DNA of 28,076 nt from Candidatus Zhuqueibacterota bacterium (GCA_016783505.1 JADHWK010000033.1:1-28076); one strand, 5' to 3'. Counted from the first letter of the stretch, positions 1 through 9,800 are shown. Notes: a model not told the origin generated them from the letters alone. Made by a program: numbers and translations.

Positions 1-1
1 G

Positions 2-163
2 GATGTCTCCTTGCTCCCCTATAATCCTATGGGGATGGAGATGGCTGTGAGCCTCGGAAAGCCAAAGTCACCTCTTCCGGAGGGCTTCATGAAACATGTG
101 GAAGAAAAAGAGATCCATGCCATGTTCAAAACTTTAATTGATTATAAGGAGAGACTAGCATGA
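2..163 (+). CDS. C-terminal end of a glycyl-radical-enzyme activating (radical SAM) protein, partial
   Basis: An open frame runs from the window edge to TGA at 161-163. Its last 53 residues include LLPYNPMGMEMAVSLGKP and end DYKERLA. The LLPYN-x-G-x-E pattern followed by a small helical tail resembles the C-terminus of pyruvate-formate-lyase-activating-type radical SAM enzymes, which install the glycyl radical on partner enzymes. The radical SAM cysteine motif lies outside the window, so the family call rests on the tail alone. The stop overlaps the start of the DUF362 gene by four bases (ATGA), so the two are probably translationally coupled. Confidence 0.45.
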   Translation, partial: DVSLLPYNPMGMEMAVSLGKPKSPLPEGFMKHVEEKEIHAMFKTLIDYKERLA

Positions 164-2010
164 ATCGTGAATTTGTTGTAATAGAGTCAGGAAAAAGCCG
201 CAGTAAATTTGATTTGTTAAATGCTGCCATTGAGAAGGCTCAATTTAGAGAATTACTTGAAAAAGTTACGGCCAAAAGTGGAAAAACGAAAGCGGAATTC
301 CTTGTAGTCATCAAGCCCAATTTAGCCATGTTCTTCAAAGAGGAAGTAACTGGTACCGATCCGGAATTAGTGGAACATCTGGTGGATCTACTCCATGATC
401 TTAGTTACACTAATGTTGTGATAGGGGAAGCACAAAATACGTTCTATAAATGGCTTCACAATCGAGAAATTCCCAACATTGCACGGGCAATTGGATATAA
501 GTTTACAACTCCAAAAGGCAGGAAATATCAAGTGCATGATCTAGCCAGTGATTTAATTCCATGCAATTTCCCACCAGAGTATTCACTTTTTGGCACCCCT
601 GTTTCCAAGATCTGGCAGGAGGCAGATTTTCGAATTAATTTTGCAAAAAACAAGACCCATGAAGAGTATTTTTATACTCTTTGCCTTAAAAATCTGTTGG
701 GAGCTCTCCCTTTGGACGATAAACATCTTCATTATCATAGTCGGTTAAAGGTTTGGGATGTTTGCCTTGAAGTATATCAGCAATTTCCAGTACATTTCAA
801 TATAATTGACGCATATGTTAGCAATCACGGCAATGTCGGTTCCCAAGTGCTCAATGCCATCGAAACATGGACTGTCATCGCCGGGTATAATGGTATACTT
901 GTGGACTGGATAGGGGCAATTAAGATGGGAATTGACCCTTACTTATCCCCACTGAATAGGAAGGCATTAAAGCAAATCGGATTGCCTGAAAATTATCAAG
1001 TAATAGGAAGTTTGACCCCCTATGAGGGTTGGAAAAATGTCCACCCATTGATCTCTGATTCATTTTTACGTCTCGATGAGGCCGAGGCAATTACCCGTAT
1101 CTTTTGGCCTGCTTCTTTTATTGTTGATAGGCAGGTTTTCCCTTGGAAAAAGAAGCTGGACAAATGGATTAACGCAATCATCTCTCCGTTTTGGACAAGG
1201 GTAGACCGAAACCGGCTTTTTCTATGGTTAATCATTTATATGAATTACTTCTTTGTTTGGGTCTTTTTCATGAAGAGGGTATGGCGAACACTTATCAACC
1301 AGAAGCAATTGAGACGTAAGGAGCTTCCGATCAATGTGGTTCGAGACCAATTTAAGGAACAGGATTACGAAGGATTACCTGCGTTTATGAGGCCCCTGGA
1401 GGAAATCATCAACTCAATTCCCACAAAAAATGGATCATGTCACACTTTTGTGGATGGAGCCATCTTGCATTATCTGGAGCGAGATGTGGATTTTCCTTTT
1501 GAAGAATTTGTAAGCAAAGTGGAGATTCGCAAAACAGTATCCTACATGCATGATTACATCGGTGGACGAACGGTCCAGATAAAGTCCGACTCTGAAGGAC
1601 GATGTATTCATCAGCTTGAGCGAACCGTTTTCTTGTCTCAGCCAAACAGCTTCATCCTCTTCAATGGAAGCAATATCGACGTTACCAAAATCGAATGGAT
1701 TAAGTACAGCGAAGGCTTTCAGAAAATAATCTGGAGAACAGTTTTTAGCGACAATAACTCTGCAATTTATGATGACGGTACGGTGACCTTTGAGCAGCTG
1801 GATAACCGGATCCGAATACGGATTATCGTTCACCAAAATTTTGTCAAACCCCCTGCTCTAAACTGGATAAAGCTGAATAACTTTCCAAGCTTACGACGTT
1901 TCTTCATGGTACCTGGCTACCACCATTTCTTTAAAAAGACCATTGACAATTATTGTTCTGTTGCAGAAGGAAAATACGAGGCAATTGGAAGACCTTGGAT
2001 AACAGATTAG
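160..2010 (+). CDS. DUF362 domain protein with a membrane segment and an unknown C-terminal domain
   Basis: A 616-aa protein. Residues 1 to about 300 carry DUF362 features: VVIKPNLAMF near residue 48, NFAKNKTHEEYFYTLCLKN near 160-180 and an LLGALP segment just after. DUF362 proteins are often linked to iron-sulfur proteins, but no ferredoxin CxxCxxC motif is visible here. A hydrophobic stretch at about 352-375 (FLWLIIYMNYFFVWVFFM) suggests a membrane anchor. The last 220 residues form a beta-rich domain that I do not recognise. AAGGAG at 147-152 sits seven bases before the ATG, and the start overlaps the previous stop, which supports this start and an operon with the activase-like gene. Substrate and reaction are unknown. 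The family call is fairly firm; the function is not. Confidence 0.75.
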   Translation: MNREFVVIESGKSRSKFDLLNAAIEKAQFRELLEKVTAKSGKTKAEFLVVIKPNLAMFFKEEVTGTDPELVEHLVDLLHDLSYTNVVIGEAQNTFYKWLHNREIPNIARAIGYKFTTPKGRKYQVHDLASDLIPCNFPPEYSLFGTPVSKIWQEADFRINFAKNKTHEEYFYTLCLKNLLGALPLDDKHLHYHSRLKVWDVCLEVYQQFPVHFNIIDAYVSNHGNVGSQVLNAIETWTVIAGYNGILVDWIGAIKMGIDPYLSPLNRKALKQIGLPENYQVIGSLTPYEGWKNVHPLISDSFLRLDEAEAITRIFWPASFIVDRQVFPWKKKLDKWINAIISPFWTRVDRNRLFLWLIIYMNYFFVWVFFMKRVWRTLINQKQLRRKELPINVVRDQFKEQDYEGLPAFMRPLEEIINSIPTKNGSCHTFVDGAILHYLERDVDFPFEEFVSKVEIRKTVSYMHDYIGGRTVQIKSDSEGRCIHQLERTVFLSQPNSFILFNGSNIDVTKIEWIKYSEGFQKIIWRTVFSDNNSAIYDDGTVTFEQLDNRIRIRIIVHQNFVKPPALNWIKLNNFPSLRRFFMVPGYHHFFKKTIDNYCSVAEGKYEAIGRPWITD

Positions 2011-2246
2011 AGTAACATCTTAAATTATCAAACGAAACATGAAACTGTGGATGAGTTTCTTAAGGGCAATAAACTGAAAATATCAGATTAATAGTAACTA
2101 TTGTGATATTTTTGATATATTGGCCGGTTCCAAATTCCCTTGGGAGGTTTGAACAGTTTAGAGCTGACCCATACGCATTATTCTTTTGGATAGAGGAACG
2201 ATAGTCATTTTCTTCTATAATAGGCTCAGGGAAGAAGTTATCATCC

Positions 2247-2268
2247 GCACCCCGAAGGCTCGGGGTGC
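2247..2268. other. Perfect 9-bp GC hairpin downstream of the DUF362 gene
   Basis: GCACCCCGA, loop AGGC, TCGGGGTGC is a perfect inverted repeat. No T run follows directly, so it is not an intrinsic terminator by itself. It may be an mRNA 3' stabiliser or a REP-like palindrome. Apart from this hairpin and the terminator at 2294, I see nothing convincing in the 347-base gap after the DUF362 gene. Confidence 0.5.
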
Positions 2269-2293
2269 AGTTAGATTATTAACTTACTAAGAA

Positions 2294-2323
2294 AAAAGGC
2301 TCCATCTGAAGATGGGGCTTTTT
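2294..2323 (+). terminator. Rho-independent terminator
   Basis: A 13-bp stem made by AAAAGGCTCCATC and GATGGGGCTTTTT has two G-T wobbles and a TGAA tetraloop and runs directly into a T tract. It ends the activase/DUF362 unit just before the next promoter. Confidence 0.85.
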
Positions 2324-2330
2324 ATTTCTC

Positions 2331-2359
2331 TTGACAATATAAAATTTTATATTTATCTT
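2331..2359 (+). promoter_or_regulatory. Sigma-70-type promoter for the DASS transporter
   Basis: TTGACA at 2331-2336, a 17-base AT-rich spacer, then TATCTT at 2354-2359. The -10 box covers the TTG at 2358, so translation from that TTG is unlikely. Confidence 0.65.
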
Positions 2360-2405
2360 GTTTCGTAAGAATTATGGGATGCAAATAGTTGGGTGTTGGC
2401 AAGTG

Positions 2406-3941
2406 ATGAGGGAGGTTGTAGAAAAATATAGCCTGCGTCAAAAGATTGGTCTCGGGTTGGGGGTCACTATCTTTCTGTTGATCCTCATCTGGCCCCGTCC
2501 CGAAGGGCTGTCGGCCCCGGCCCAGCGGACGGCGGCGGTTGCCGGGCTGATGTCCGTCTGGTGGATGTCCGAGGCGCTGCCCTTAGCCGCCACTTCGCTG
2601 GTTCCCATCATCCTTTTTCCTTTTTTAAGCGTGCAGCCCGTGGGAGGGGTGGCCGCTTCCTATGCGGATAAGAACATCTTCCTCTTCCTGGGGGGGTTTT
2701 TCATCGCCATGGCTATGCAGCGCTGGGATCTGCACCGGCGGATGGCCCTCTGGATCATCCGGCTGGTGGGGACCAATCCCCGACGGATCATCCTCGGGTT
2801 CATGCTGGCCACCGCTTTCCTCTCCATGTGGATTTCCAACACGGCCACCACCATGATGATGATGCCCATCGGATTGGCGGTTATCCTTCATGTCAGAAGA
2901 GAAATCCATAGGGGTCAGGGGGAAGGGCTCAAGGGTTTTGATGCCGCTTTGATGCTGGGGATCGCTTACGCCGCCTCCATCGGGGGAATCGGCACCCTGA
3001 TCGGCACCCCCCCTAATATCATCTTCGCCTCGGCGGTAAGAAACCTCTTCCCCAGCGCCCCGGAGGTGGGGTTTTTCCAATGGATGAAGGTGGGCTTTCC
3101 CCTGGTGGTTCTGTTTTTACCCCTTACCTGGGTCTTTTTGACCCGGGTTATTTTTCCCATCCGATTAAAGCAGATTCCCGGGGGTAGGGGGGTGATCGAA
3201 GGGGAGTACCGAAAATTGGGGCCTATGAATAGGGGCGAAAAGATGGTGTTAACCGTTTTTTTGACCACTGCTCTGGCCTGGATCTTCCGCCGCCCCATTG
3301 ATATTGGGGGGTTTACCCTGCCGGGATGGACAACCCTTTTGGGGGTGGAGAATTTTGTGGATGACGCCACCGTAGCCGTGGCCGCTGCCGTATTGCTGTT
3401 CATCCTTCCCGTTGACCTGCCCCGGGGCGAATTTGCCCTGAATTGGGAATGGGCCAAGCGCATCCCCTGGGACATTCTGATCCTCTTCGGCGGCGGGCTC
3501 GCCTTAGCGAAGGGCTTTCAGATTACCGGTCTGGCCCAGTGGATAGGGGGAAGTCTCCACGCGTTGGCCAGTGTGTCCACCCTGCTGATCATCGTCACCG
3601 TGGCCTTCATGCTGACCTTTTTAACTGAGATCACTTCTAACACGGCTACTGCAAACATCTTTATGCCGATCCTGGGGGCACTCTCCCTCGCCCTAAAAGC
3701 CCATCCTTTTCTACTGATGGTACCAGCGACCATTTCAGCATCCTGTGCTTTCATGCTTCCCGTAGCCACTCCGCCCAACGCTATCGTCTTCGGCAGTGGG
3801 GTCATCACCATACCCCAGATGGCCCGGGCGGGGTTCGGTTTAAACCTGATTGGCATTGTAATGGTAACTACCTTAACTTACTTGATTGCCATTCCGGTCT
3901 TTGGCATCGTCCTCGGGCAGATACCCCTGTGGGTTAAATAA
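2406..3941 (+). CDS. DASS (SLC13) family sodium:anion symporter
   Basis: A multi-pass inner-membrane transporter of about 511 aa. Family signatures are clear: an SNTATT motif near 2836-2853, GTLIGTPPN near 2994-3018, a second TSNTATANIF near 3633 and ATPPNAIVFGSG near 3763. The paired SNT loops and paired TPPN segments match the inverted-repeat architecture that binds Na+ and a carboxylate. The substrate (dicarboxylate, citrate or sulfate) cannot be told from sequence. The frame is open from TTG 2358, but that codon lies in the predicted -10 box. ATG 2379 and ATG 2406 are the alternatives; I chose 2406 because the following residues (MREVVEKYSLRQKIGL) look like a normal family N-terminus. No good ribosome-binding site precedes either. 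It appears monocistronic. Confidence 0.88.
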   Translation: MREVVEKYSLRQKIGLGLGVTIFLLILIWPRPEGLSAPAQRTAAVAGLMSVWWMSEALPLAATSLVPIILFPFLSVQPVGGVAASYADKNIFLFLGGFFIAMAMQRWDLHRRMALWIIRLVGTNPRRIILGFMLATAFLSMWISNTATTMMMMPIGLAVILHVRREIHRGQGEGLKGFDAALMLGIAYAASIGGIGTLIGTPPNIIFASAVRNLFPSAPEVGFFQWMKVGFPLVVLFLPLTWVFLTRVIFPIRLKQIPGGRGVIEGEYRKLGPMNRGEKMVLTVFLTTALAWIFRRPIDIGGFTLPGWTTLLGVENFVDDATVAVAAAVLLFILPVDLPRGEFALNWEWAKRIPWDILILFGGGLALAKGFQITGLAQWIGGSLHALASVSTLLIIVTVAFMLTFLTEITSNTATANIFMPILGALSLALKAHPFLLMVPATISASCAFMLPVATPPNAIVFGSGVITIPQMARAGFGLNLIGIVMVTTLTYLIAIPVFGIVLGQIPLWVK

Positions 3942-3999
3942 TACCTATGCTGTTTCCACCTATTATGGGCAGGGTTTTATCCCCACAAATGTTTTTGAG

Positions 4000-4127
4000 T
4001 GCGAAGTATGAAGTTCGAAGTTCGAAATGTAAAAGGGTATAGTAATTACAATGAATAGCTTGGAAATTGCAAATTGGGAGAGGCGACAAAAAATAACTTC
4101 ACACTTTAGCTCACTTCACACTTCGCA
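4000..4127. repeat. Inverted copies of a degenerate 15-bp repeat in the DASS-dnaK gap
   Basis: TGCGAAGTATGAAGT at 4000-4014 matches the reverse complement of 4113-4127 at 14 of 15 positions. The surroundings are built of similar GAAGT/CACTT words (TTCGAAGTTCGAA; CACACTTTAGCTCACTTCAC). The rest of the 426-base gap shows only the sigma-54 site. The short open frame across 4051-4275 is not believable as a gene. Confidence 0.5.
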
Positions 4128-4294
4128 TTTTAGATCACTTTACCCTTGCGTTGAAGCGACACATTTGCTACCCCCATTTATCGTGCCCATATGGCAGGGA
4201 ATGGCAGGTATCAGTTGGATTAGCGGGACAATTGAATTGATTAATATATGGTTTAAACTTTTAATAAACAAATAGTAATTTGATTTTTGATAAG

Positions 4295-4309
4295 TGGCAC
4301 AAAGTTTGC
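4295..4309 (+). promoter_or_regulatory. Sigma-54 (-24/-12) promoter upstream of dnaK
   Basis: TGGCAC-N5-TTGC puts GG and GC exactly 12 bases apart, as in the RpoN consensus. The predicted start is near 4321, giving a leader of about 47 nt before the dnaK ATG. No CIRCE element and no obvious sigma-32 promoter were seen in this gap. The activator binding site was not identified. Confidence 0.6.
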
Positions 4310-4367
4310 CTTATTTTTTACGAATAGCAATGTAATGTAAAAATTAAACTTAGGAAAGGAAGAAGAA

Positions 4368-6293
4368 ATGTCGAAGATTATAGGAATTGACTTGGGGACA
4401 ACCTATAGTGTGGTGTCCATTATGGAGGGAGGGGAACCGGTGGTTATTCCCAACGCCGAAGGAAATCGGACGACCCCTTCAGTAGTGGCGTTTACCAAAA
4501 CGGATGAACGACTTGTGGGTGGTCCTGCCAAAAGGCAAGCGGTGACCAATTCTGAGAAAACCATATACAGCATTAAACGGTTCATGGGCCGGAAGCATGA
4601 CGAAGTGGGTATGGAGATCAAAGAGGTTCCTTTTAAGGTCATCAAAGGGAAGGGCGGACTGGCCCGGGTTGGCGTTGATGGCAAGGAATACTCTCCCCCG
4701 GAGATTTCCGCCATGGTACTCCAGAAGATGAAACAGGCGGCCGAGGATTATCTTGGGGAGAAGGTTACCAAAGCGGTTATTACTGTTCCCGCCTATTTTA
4801 ATGACTCTCAGCGGCAGGCCACCAAGGACGCCGGTGAGATCGCCGGGCTGGAGGTGGTGAGGATTATCAATGAGCCTACCGCTGCCAGCCTCGCCTACGG
4901 GTTGGATAAGAAGAAGAATGAGAAGATCGCCGTTTATGACCTGGGTGGGGGGACATTCGACATCTCCATTCTGGAGCTGGGGGAGGGGGTTTTTGAGGTG
5001 AAGTCCACCAACGGGAACACCCATCTGGGTGGGGATGATTTTGACCATCGGTTGATTGATTACGTGGCTGATGAGTTTAAGAAAAAGGAGGGGATTGACC
5101 TGCGGAAGGACCCCATGGCCCTGCAGCGGTTGAAGGAAGCGATGGAAAAGGCAAAATGTGAGCTGTCCACCACCACCCAAACCCAGATCAATCTCCCCTT
5201 TATTACAGCCACCGACACCGGGCCCAAGCATCTGGATATGACCCTTAGTCGGGCCAAGCTTGAGGAGCTGATTGATGACCTCATTCAGGGGTCGTTGGGA
5301 CCCTGCCGGCAGGCGTGCAAGGACGCCAAAATGAAGCCTGAGGATGTTGATGAAGTTATTCTGGTGGGGGGATCCACCCGCATCCCTCTGGTTCAGGAGA
5401 CCGTAAAAAAATTCTTCAAAAAAGAACCCCATAAAGGGGTTAATCCCGATGAAGTGGTAGCGGTGGGTGCCGCCATCCAGGGGGGCATTCTCTCCGGTGA
5501 CGCCGGGGTCAAGGACATCTTGCTGCTGGACGTAACCCCGCTTTCCCTGGGCATCGAGACCTTGGGTGGGGTCCTGACCCGGCTCATTGACGCCAACACT
5601 ACCATTCCAACGGCCAAGACGGAGATCTTCTCCACCGCGGCCGATAGTCAGATGGCGGTGGACATCCACGTCCTGCAGGGGGAACGACAAATGGCTATAG
5701 ACAACAAGACCATCGGCCGCTTTCAGCTGGACGGCATTCCCCCGGCCCCTAGGGGTATACCCCAGATCGAAGTGAGCTTTGATATTGACGCCAATGGCAT
5801 CTTAAGCGTCTCCGCCAAGGACAAAGCCACCGGGAAGGAACAACACATCAAGATCGAGGCCTCTTCTGGTCTGTCCAAGGAAGAGATCGGACGCATGAAG
5901 ACCGACGCCAAGTCCCACGAAGCAGAGGATAAAAAGAGGAGGGAGGAGGTAGATGCCAGGAATGCCGCCGACCAGCAGATTTACCAGACAGAAAAGCAGA
6001 TTCGGGAGTTGGGGGATAAACTGGACGCTGATGGTAAAAACAAATTAGAGGCCGGAGTGGAGCGGATTCGGACGGCTTTGAAGGGCACGGATGTGGGCGA
6101 AATTAAAAAGGCCACTGAAGACCTTACCCATATCTGGAGCGAGGTTTCCTCCAAAATGTATGCCCAGGCCCAGCAGCAGGCAGGCCCGGGCGCTAAAGCC
6201 GAAGAGGCCCCCAAGGAGGAACCCAAAAAGGGCAAGGATAAGGATAAGGAAGTGGAAGAGGCCGATTTTGAGGTGGTAGACGATGATAAATGA
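4368..6293 (+). CDS. dnaK: Chaperone protein DnaK (Hsp70)
   Basis: A 641-aa protein of normal family length. The N-terminal ATPase begins [20 protein letters not shown] (phosphate-1 loop), with [17 protein letters not shown] and the phosphate-2 segment [18 protein letters not shown], followed by [11 protein letters not shown]. The [13 protein letters not shown] linker leads to the peptide-binding domain from about residue 385, then a helical lid. The C-terminus has a charged tail ending EVVDDDK. It folds nascent or stressed proteins in the cytoplasm with DnaJ and GrpE, neither of which is in the window, and supplies substrates to ClpB, encoded just downstream. AGGAAAGGAAG at 4352-4362 is a strong ribosome-binding site. 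A terminator follows, so dnaK is probably its own unit, driven by the sigma-54-like promoter at 4295. Confidence 0.98.
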   Translation: MSKIIGIDLGTTYSVVSIMEGGEPVVIPNAEGNRTTPSVVAFTKTDERLVGGPAKRQAVTNSEKTIYSIKRFMGRKHDEVGMEIKEVPFKVIKGKGGLARVGVDGKEYSPPEISAMVLQKMKQAAEDYLGEKVTKAVITVPAYFNDSQRQATKDAGEIAGLEVVRIINEPTAASLAYGLDKKKNEKIAVYDLGGGTFDISILELGEGVFEVKSTNGNTHLGGDDFDHRLIDYVADEFKKKEGIDLRKDPMALQRLKEAMEKAKCELSTTTQTQINLPFITATDTGPKHLDMTLSRAKLEELIDDLIQGSLGPCRQACKDAKMKPEDVDEVILVGGSTRIPLVQETVKKFFKKEPHKGVNPDEVVAVGAAIQGGILSGDAGVKDILLLDVTPLSLGIETLGGVLTRLIDANTTIPTAKTEIFSTAADSQMAVDIHVLQGERQMAIDNKTIGRFQLDGIPPAPRGIPQIEVSFDIDANGILSVSAKDKATGKEQHIKIEASSGLSKEEIGRMKTDAKSHEAEDKKRREEVDARNAADQQIYQTEKQIRELGDKLDADGKNKLEAGVERIRTALKGTDVGEIKKATEDLTHIWSEVSSKMYAQAQQQAGPGAKAEEAPKEEPKKGKDKDKEVEEADFEVVDDDK

Positions 6294-6330
6294 GATGAGG
6301 ACATGATGTTAACTCGATGACCAGTAAGAT

Positions 6331-6358
6331 AAAGGCGAGAAGCGTTTCTCGCCTTTTT
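6331..6358 (+). terminator. Rho-independent terminator after dnaK
   Basis: A perfect 11-bp stem (AAAGGCGAGAA / TTCTCGCCTTT) with loop GCGT and a short T run. Confidence 0.85.
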
Positions 6359-6401
6359 GATAGCGGTCATAATCTCCACTTCTGAATTGACTTACGATTA
6401 A

Positions 6402-6517
6402 AACTACAGATTTCACTGATTCCGCAAAGGTTTGACTGTGGATTTTTATGCCAAAACGATGCATTATTTAAAGACAATAGTATTTATAATCTGTGAAAAT
6501 CTGTGTAATCTGCAGTT
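6402..6517. repeat. Inverted degenerate repeat between dnaK and clpB
   Basis: AACTACAGATTTCAC at 6402-6416 matches the reverse complement of GTGTAATCTGCAGTT at 6503-6517 at 13 of 15 positions. The right side also contains AATCTGTGAAAATCTGTG at about 6489-6506. It resembles an ATCTGTG-type intergenic repeat. Nothing else coding is visible in this gap. Confidence 0.5.
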
Positions 6518-6559
6518 AAAAATTTTGATAAATAAATTATCTATGCATAGAGGAAAAAT

Positions 6560-9172
6560 AGGAACTTAGAGAAATATACCCTAAAATCCCAGGAAGCCCT
6601 GGCCCAGGCCCAACAGATCGCCCGGGATCATAATCACCAACAATTGGAAGTGGAACATCTGTTGTTGGCCATGGTCGGGGACCCTAATAATGTGGTGGGC
6701 TCGATCCTGAAAAAGTTGGGGGTCCAGCCCGAACCCATAAAAAAGGATCTGGGGGAGGCCCTGCAACAGTTTCCCAAGGTTATCGGGGGAGCGGGGAATA
6801 TTTATTTATCACCCGCCTTGAACAACGTTCTGAATGAGGCCCTGAAGGAAGCCAACAGCCTGAAGGATGAGTACATTAGCTTGGAACACCTATTGTTGGC
6901 CATTCTCAGCGCCGGGGGGGCTGCTACTGCCAGGTTGGCCCACCAGGGGGTAGATCGGGATGGGGTGCTTAGGGTCCTGAAGGACATTCGAGGGGGGCAG
7001 CGGGTTACCGACCCCAATCCGGAGGACAAGTATCAGGCCCTTTCACGCTACGGACGCGATCTTAACGAACTGGGTCGCCAGGGGAAGCTGGATCCGGTGA
7101 TCGGCCGGGACGAGGAGATCCGCCGGGTGCTTCAGGTGCTCTCGCGGAGGACGAAGAACAACCCAGTGTTGATCGGGGAGCCGGGGGTGGGTAAGACGGC
7201 CATCGCCGAGGGACTGGCCCAGCGGATGGTGAACGGGGACGTTCCCGAGAACCTGAAGACCAAGCGCATCGTGGCCCTGGACCTGGGGTCTCTCATCGCC
7301 GGGGCCAAATATCGGGGGGAATTTGAAGACCGGCTGAAGGCGGTGTTGAAAGAGATCGCCAGCGCTGACGGTCAGGTGGTGCTGTTCATTGACGAGCTCC
7401 ACACCCTGGTGGGGGCCGGGGCTGCCGAGGGGGCCATGGACGCTTCCAACATGTTAAAGCCGGCCCTGGCCAAAGGGGAGCTGCGGGCCATCGGGGCCAC
7501 CACCATAAATGAATATCGCAAACACATTGAAAAGGATGCCGCCCTGGAACGGAGGTTCCAACCCATCCTCATAGACGAGCCCACGGTGGAAGATACCATT
7601 TCCATCCTAAGGGGTCTCCGGGAGAAATACGAAGTGCATCACGGGGTTCGGATCACCGATTCCGCCCTGGTATCGGCGGCGGTGCTTTCCCACCGCTACA
7701 TCTCCGACCGCTTTCTTCCCGACAAGGCCATTGACCTGATGGACGAAGCAGCGTCACGACTGAGGATTGAAATTGACTCCCTGCCCGAGGAGCTGGATGA
7801 GGTGGAGCGAAGGATAAGACAACTGGAGATTGAACGGGAGGGGGTGAAATGGGAAAAGACCAAGGCTTCCAAGGAACGGCTGCAGAAATTGGAAGAAGAA
7901 ATTGCTAATCTAAAGGATGAAGAGAAGGAACTCCGGGCCCACTGGCGGCTTGAGAAAGAGGCGATAACCAAAATCCGTGCTCTCAAGGAAGAAATAGAGA
8001 AAAATAAAACCGAAGAGGTACGGGCGGAACGAAATGGTGACCTCAAGCGTACCTCGGAGATCCGTTATGGTGTCCTGCCTGAGTTGGAAAAGAAACTTCA
8101 GGCCGAGAAGGGGCACCTCGCAGAATTGCAGAGAGATAAAAAAATGCTCAAGGAAGAGGTGGACGAAGAGGACATCGCTGAGATCGTCTCCCGATGGACC
8201 CACATCCCGGTCAGCCGAATGTTGGAGGGCGAGCGAGAGAAGCTCTTGAGGATGGAGGAGCGGATTGCCCAACGGGTGCTGGGTCAGAAGGAGGCTATCA
8301 CGGCAGTGGCTAACGCCGTCCGCCGGGGGAGGGCCGGGCTTCAGGATGAGAAAAGACCCATCGGATCCTTTATCTTTATGGGTTCCACCGGGGTGGGAAA
8401 GACGGAGCTGGCCCGGGCATTGGCAGAATTCTTGTTTGACGATGAGAATGCCCTCATTCGCATTGATATGTCCGAATACATGGAGAAGCACTCGGTGTCC
8501 CGATTAATAGGTGCTCCTCCGGGTTACGTAGGTTACGAAGAAGGGGGCCAGCTCACCGAGGCCGTCCGCCGGAAGCCCTATTCGGTGATCCTGTTGGACG
8601 AGTTCGAGAAGGCCTATCCCGAAGTATTCAACATTCTACTCCAGATCTTAGATGAGGGGAGGCTGACGGATAATAAGGGCCGAACAGTAAATTTTAAGAA
8701 CACGATCATCATTATGACATCAAACCTGGGTGCCCAGTTGATTATGGAGAAGACCCAACAGCTCACTGATGCAAACCGGGAGGAAATCTATCAGGAGATT
8801 AAGGATGAGATCATGAGAATGCTCAGGGGAACGCTGAGGCCCGAATTCCTGAACCGTATTGATGAGGTGGTACTATTTCATTCCCTGACCATGGATGAAA
8901 TTAAAAAGATCATTAAGCTGCAGTTTAACATCCTTAAGAGAATGGTCGAAAAACAGGGGGTTACCTTGCAGCTTGCCCCAGAAGCCCTGGATTTTCTGGC
9001 TGGGGTGGGATATGACCCCGCCTTCGGGGCCCGGCCCCTGAAGCGGGCTATGGAAAGGTTTATCACCAACCCCCTGGCTGAGAAGATACTGACCGGGGAG
9101 TTCGCCGACGGGGATCAGGTTTTGATTAAAAAAGATGAAAATTTGCTTGCTTTTTCTAAATTAAATCATTAA
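6560..9172 (+). CDS. clpB: ATP-dependent disaggregase ClpB; canonical start codon appears lost
   Basis: A two-ring AAA+ disaggregase that extracts polypeptides from aggregates with DnaK. From the TTG at 6644 the product is 842 aa. The first AAA domain has GEPGVGKT (residues 178-185) and VVLFIDELH; a long coiled-coil middle domain spans about 395-520; the second AAA domain has GSTGVGKT near 582 and [29 protein letters not shown] is present. In-frame sequence before 6644 reads [20 protein letters not shown], the normal ClpB N-terminus, but the codon where Met is expected (6560-6562) is AGG. AGAGG at 6549-6553 would be well placed for it. An in-frame TAG lies at 6548-6550, and no ATG, GTG or TTG falls between it and 6644. 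Initiation from TTG 6644 would lose the first N-domain helix. Coordinates follow the homology. Confidence 0.9.
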   Translation, partial: RNLEKYTLKSQEALAQAQQIARDHNHQQLEVEHLLLAMVGDPNNVVGSILKKLGVQPEPIKKDLGEALQQFPKVIGGAGNIYLSPALNNVLNEALKEANSLKDEYISLEHLLLAILSAGGAATARLAHQGVDRDGVLRVLKDIRGGQRVTDPNPEDKYQALSRYGRDLNELGRQGKLDPVIGRDEEIRRVLQVLSRRTKNNPVLIGEPGVGKTAIAEGLAQRMVNGDVPENLKTKRIVALDLGSLIAGAKYRGEFEDRLKAVLKEIASADGQVVLFIDELHTLVGAGAAEGAMDASNMLKPALAKGELRAIGATTINEYRKHIEKDAALERRFQPILIDEPTVEDTISILRGLREKYEVHHGVRITDSALVSAAVLSHRYISDRFLPDKAIDLMDEAASRLRIEIDSLPEELDEVERRIRQLEIEREGVKWEKTKASKERLQKLEEEIANLKDEEKELRAHWRLEKEAITKIRALKEEIEKNKTEEVRAERNGDLKRTSEIRYGVLPELEKKLQAEKGHLAELQRDKKMLKEEVDEEDIAEIVSRWTHIPVSRMLEGEREKLLRMEERIAQRVLGQKEAITAVANAVRRGRAGLQDEKRPIGSFIFMGSTGVGKTELARALAEFLFDDENALIRIDMSEYMEKHSVSRLIGAPPGYVGYEEGGQLTEAVRRKPYSVILLDEFEKAYPEVFNILLQILDEGRLTDNKGRTVNFKNTIIIMTSNLGAQLIMEKTQQLTDANREEIYQEIKDEIMRMLRGTLRPEFLNRIDEVVLFHSLTMDEIKKIIKLQFNILKRMVEKQGVTLQLAPEALDFLAGVGYDPAFGARPLKRAMERFITNPLAEKILTGEFADGDQVLIKKDENLLAFSKLNH

Positions 9173-9221
9173 ATTTTCACCCGTAGGAAAAATGCTGTGT
9201 TATTATCGGAGGATGTCCCAG

Positions 9222-9623
9222 ATGATTCCCAGATGGTTGCTTCCAGTTGTTGTTATTGTCCCCCTGTTATTTTTATGGACGGGGTGCGGCAAGAAAATGA
9301 CGGCCGATGAGATGTTCGCCAAGGCCAACAAGTTTCAGGAGGAAAGAAACTTTAAAGAGGCGGTACACACCTATGAGGATATCACTATCAAATACCCTAA
9401 GAGCGAATTTGCCGCCAAGGCTCAGTTTATGATCGGGTTTGTCTACGCCAATGAAATCAAGGATCTTGAAAAGGCTCGCAAGGCCTATAATAGGTTCCTG
9501 GAAAAATACTCCGATCTCAGCGATAGCGGGATGGTGTCCTCGGCCCGGTGGGAACTGGCCAACCTGGGGAAGGACATCAATGAGATTGACATTCTTAACC
9601 CTGGAGTTGAACTGCAGGAATAA
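9222..9623 (+). CDS. Small TPR (BamD/YbgF-like) lipoprotein
   Basis: A protein of 133 aa from ATG 9222. It starts with a signal peptide (MIPRWLLPVVVIVPLLFLWTGC) whose WTGC is a slightly atypical lipobox. TPR-like helices follow: FAKANKFQEERNFKEAVHTYEDI, then YPKSEFAAKAQFMIGFVYAN, then LEKARKAYNRFLEKYSD. This is the architecture of outer-membrane-assembly or cell-division TPR lipoproteins, but the protein is much shorter than BamD. CGGAGG at 9207-9212 lies nine bases before ATG 9222 and overlaps the ATG at 9213; the ATG at 9192 would place extra charged residues ahead of the signal peptide. It begins about 50 bases after clpB and may be cotranscribed with it. The partner is unknown. Confidence 0.7.
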   Translation: MIPRWLLPVVVIVPLLFLWTGCGKKMTADEMFAKANKFQEERNFKEAVHTYEDITIKYPKSEFAAKAQFMIGFVYANEIKDLEKARKAYNRFLEKYSDLSDSGMVSSARWELANLGKDINEIDILNPGVELQE

Positions 9624-9642
9624 TCCCAACTTTTAGATAAAG

Positions 9643-9698
9643 AAAAACCGATCTGTTTCATTCCCTTTTTTTAGAATGGTGACATTTCGGTTTTTTTT
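9643..9698 (+). terminator. Terminator after the TPR lipoprotein
   Basis: AAAAACCGA (9643-9651) pairs with TCGGTTTTT (from 9687) and runs into eight T residues. A short inner CATTC/GAATG hairpin sits inside the long loop. Confidence 0.65.
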
Positions 9699-9800
9699 GC
9701 ATTGATCCCTAACAAGAAATTACATTCTGGATGATTACAGGTTCATTAAAACCTTTGATAATTTTTATCCCAGATTCGGAATTTTACCCCTCAGTCGGAC

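Noticed and set aside
2358-2405. TTG start for the DASS transporter
   Set aside because: The TTG lies in a well-spaced -10 box, and the added residues do not look like the family.
4051-4275. 74-codon open frame before dnaK
   Set aside because: It runs through the GAAGT/CACTT repeats and into the sigma-54 region, and has no ribosome-binding site or recognisable protein features.
4479-5690. 403-codon minus-strand frame inside dnaK
   Set aside because: It is a shadow of the GC-rich dnaK coding sequence.
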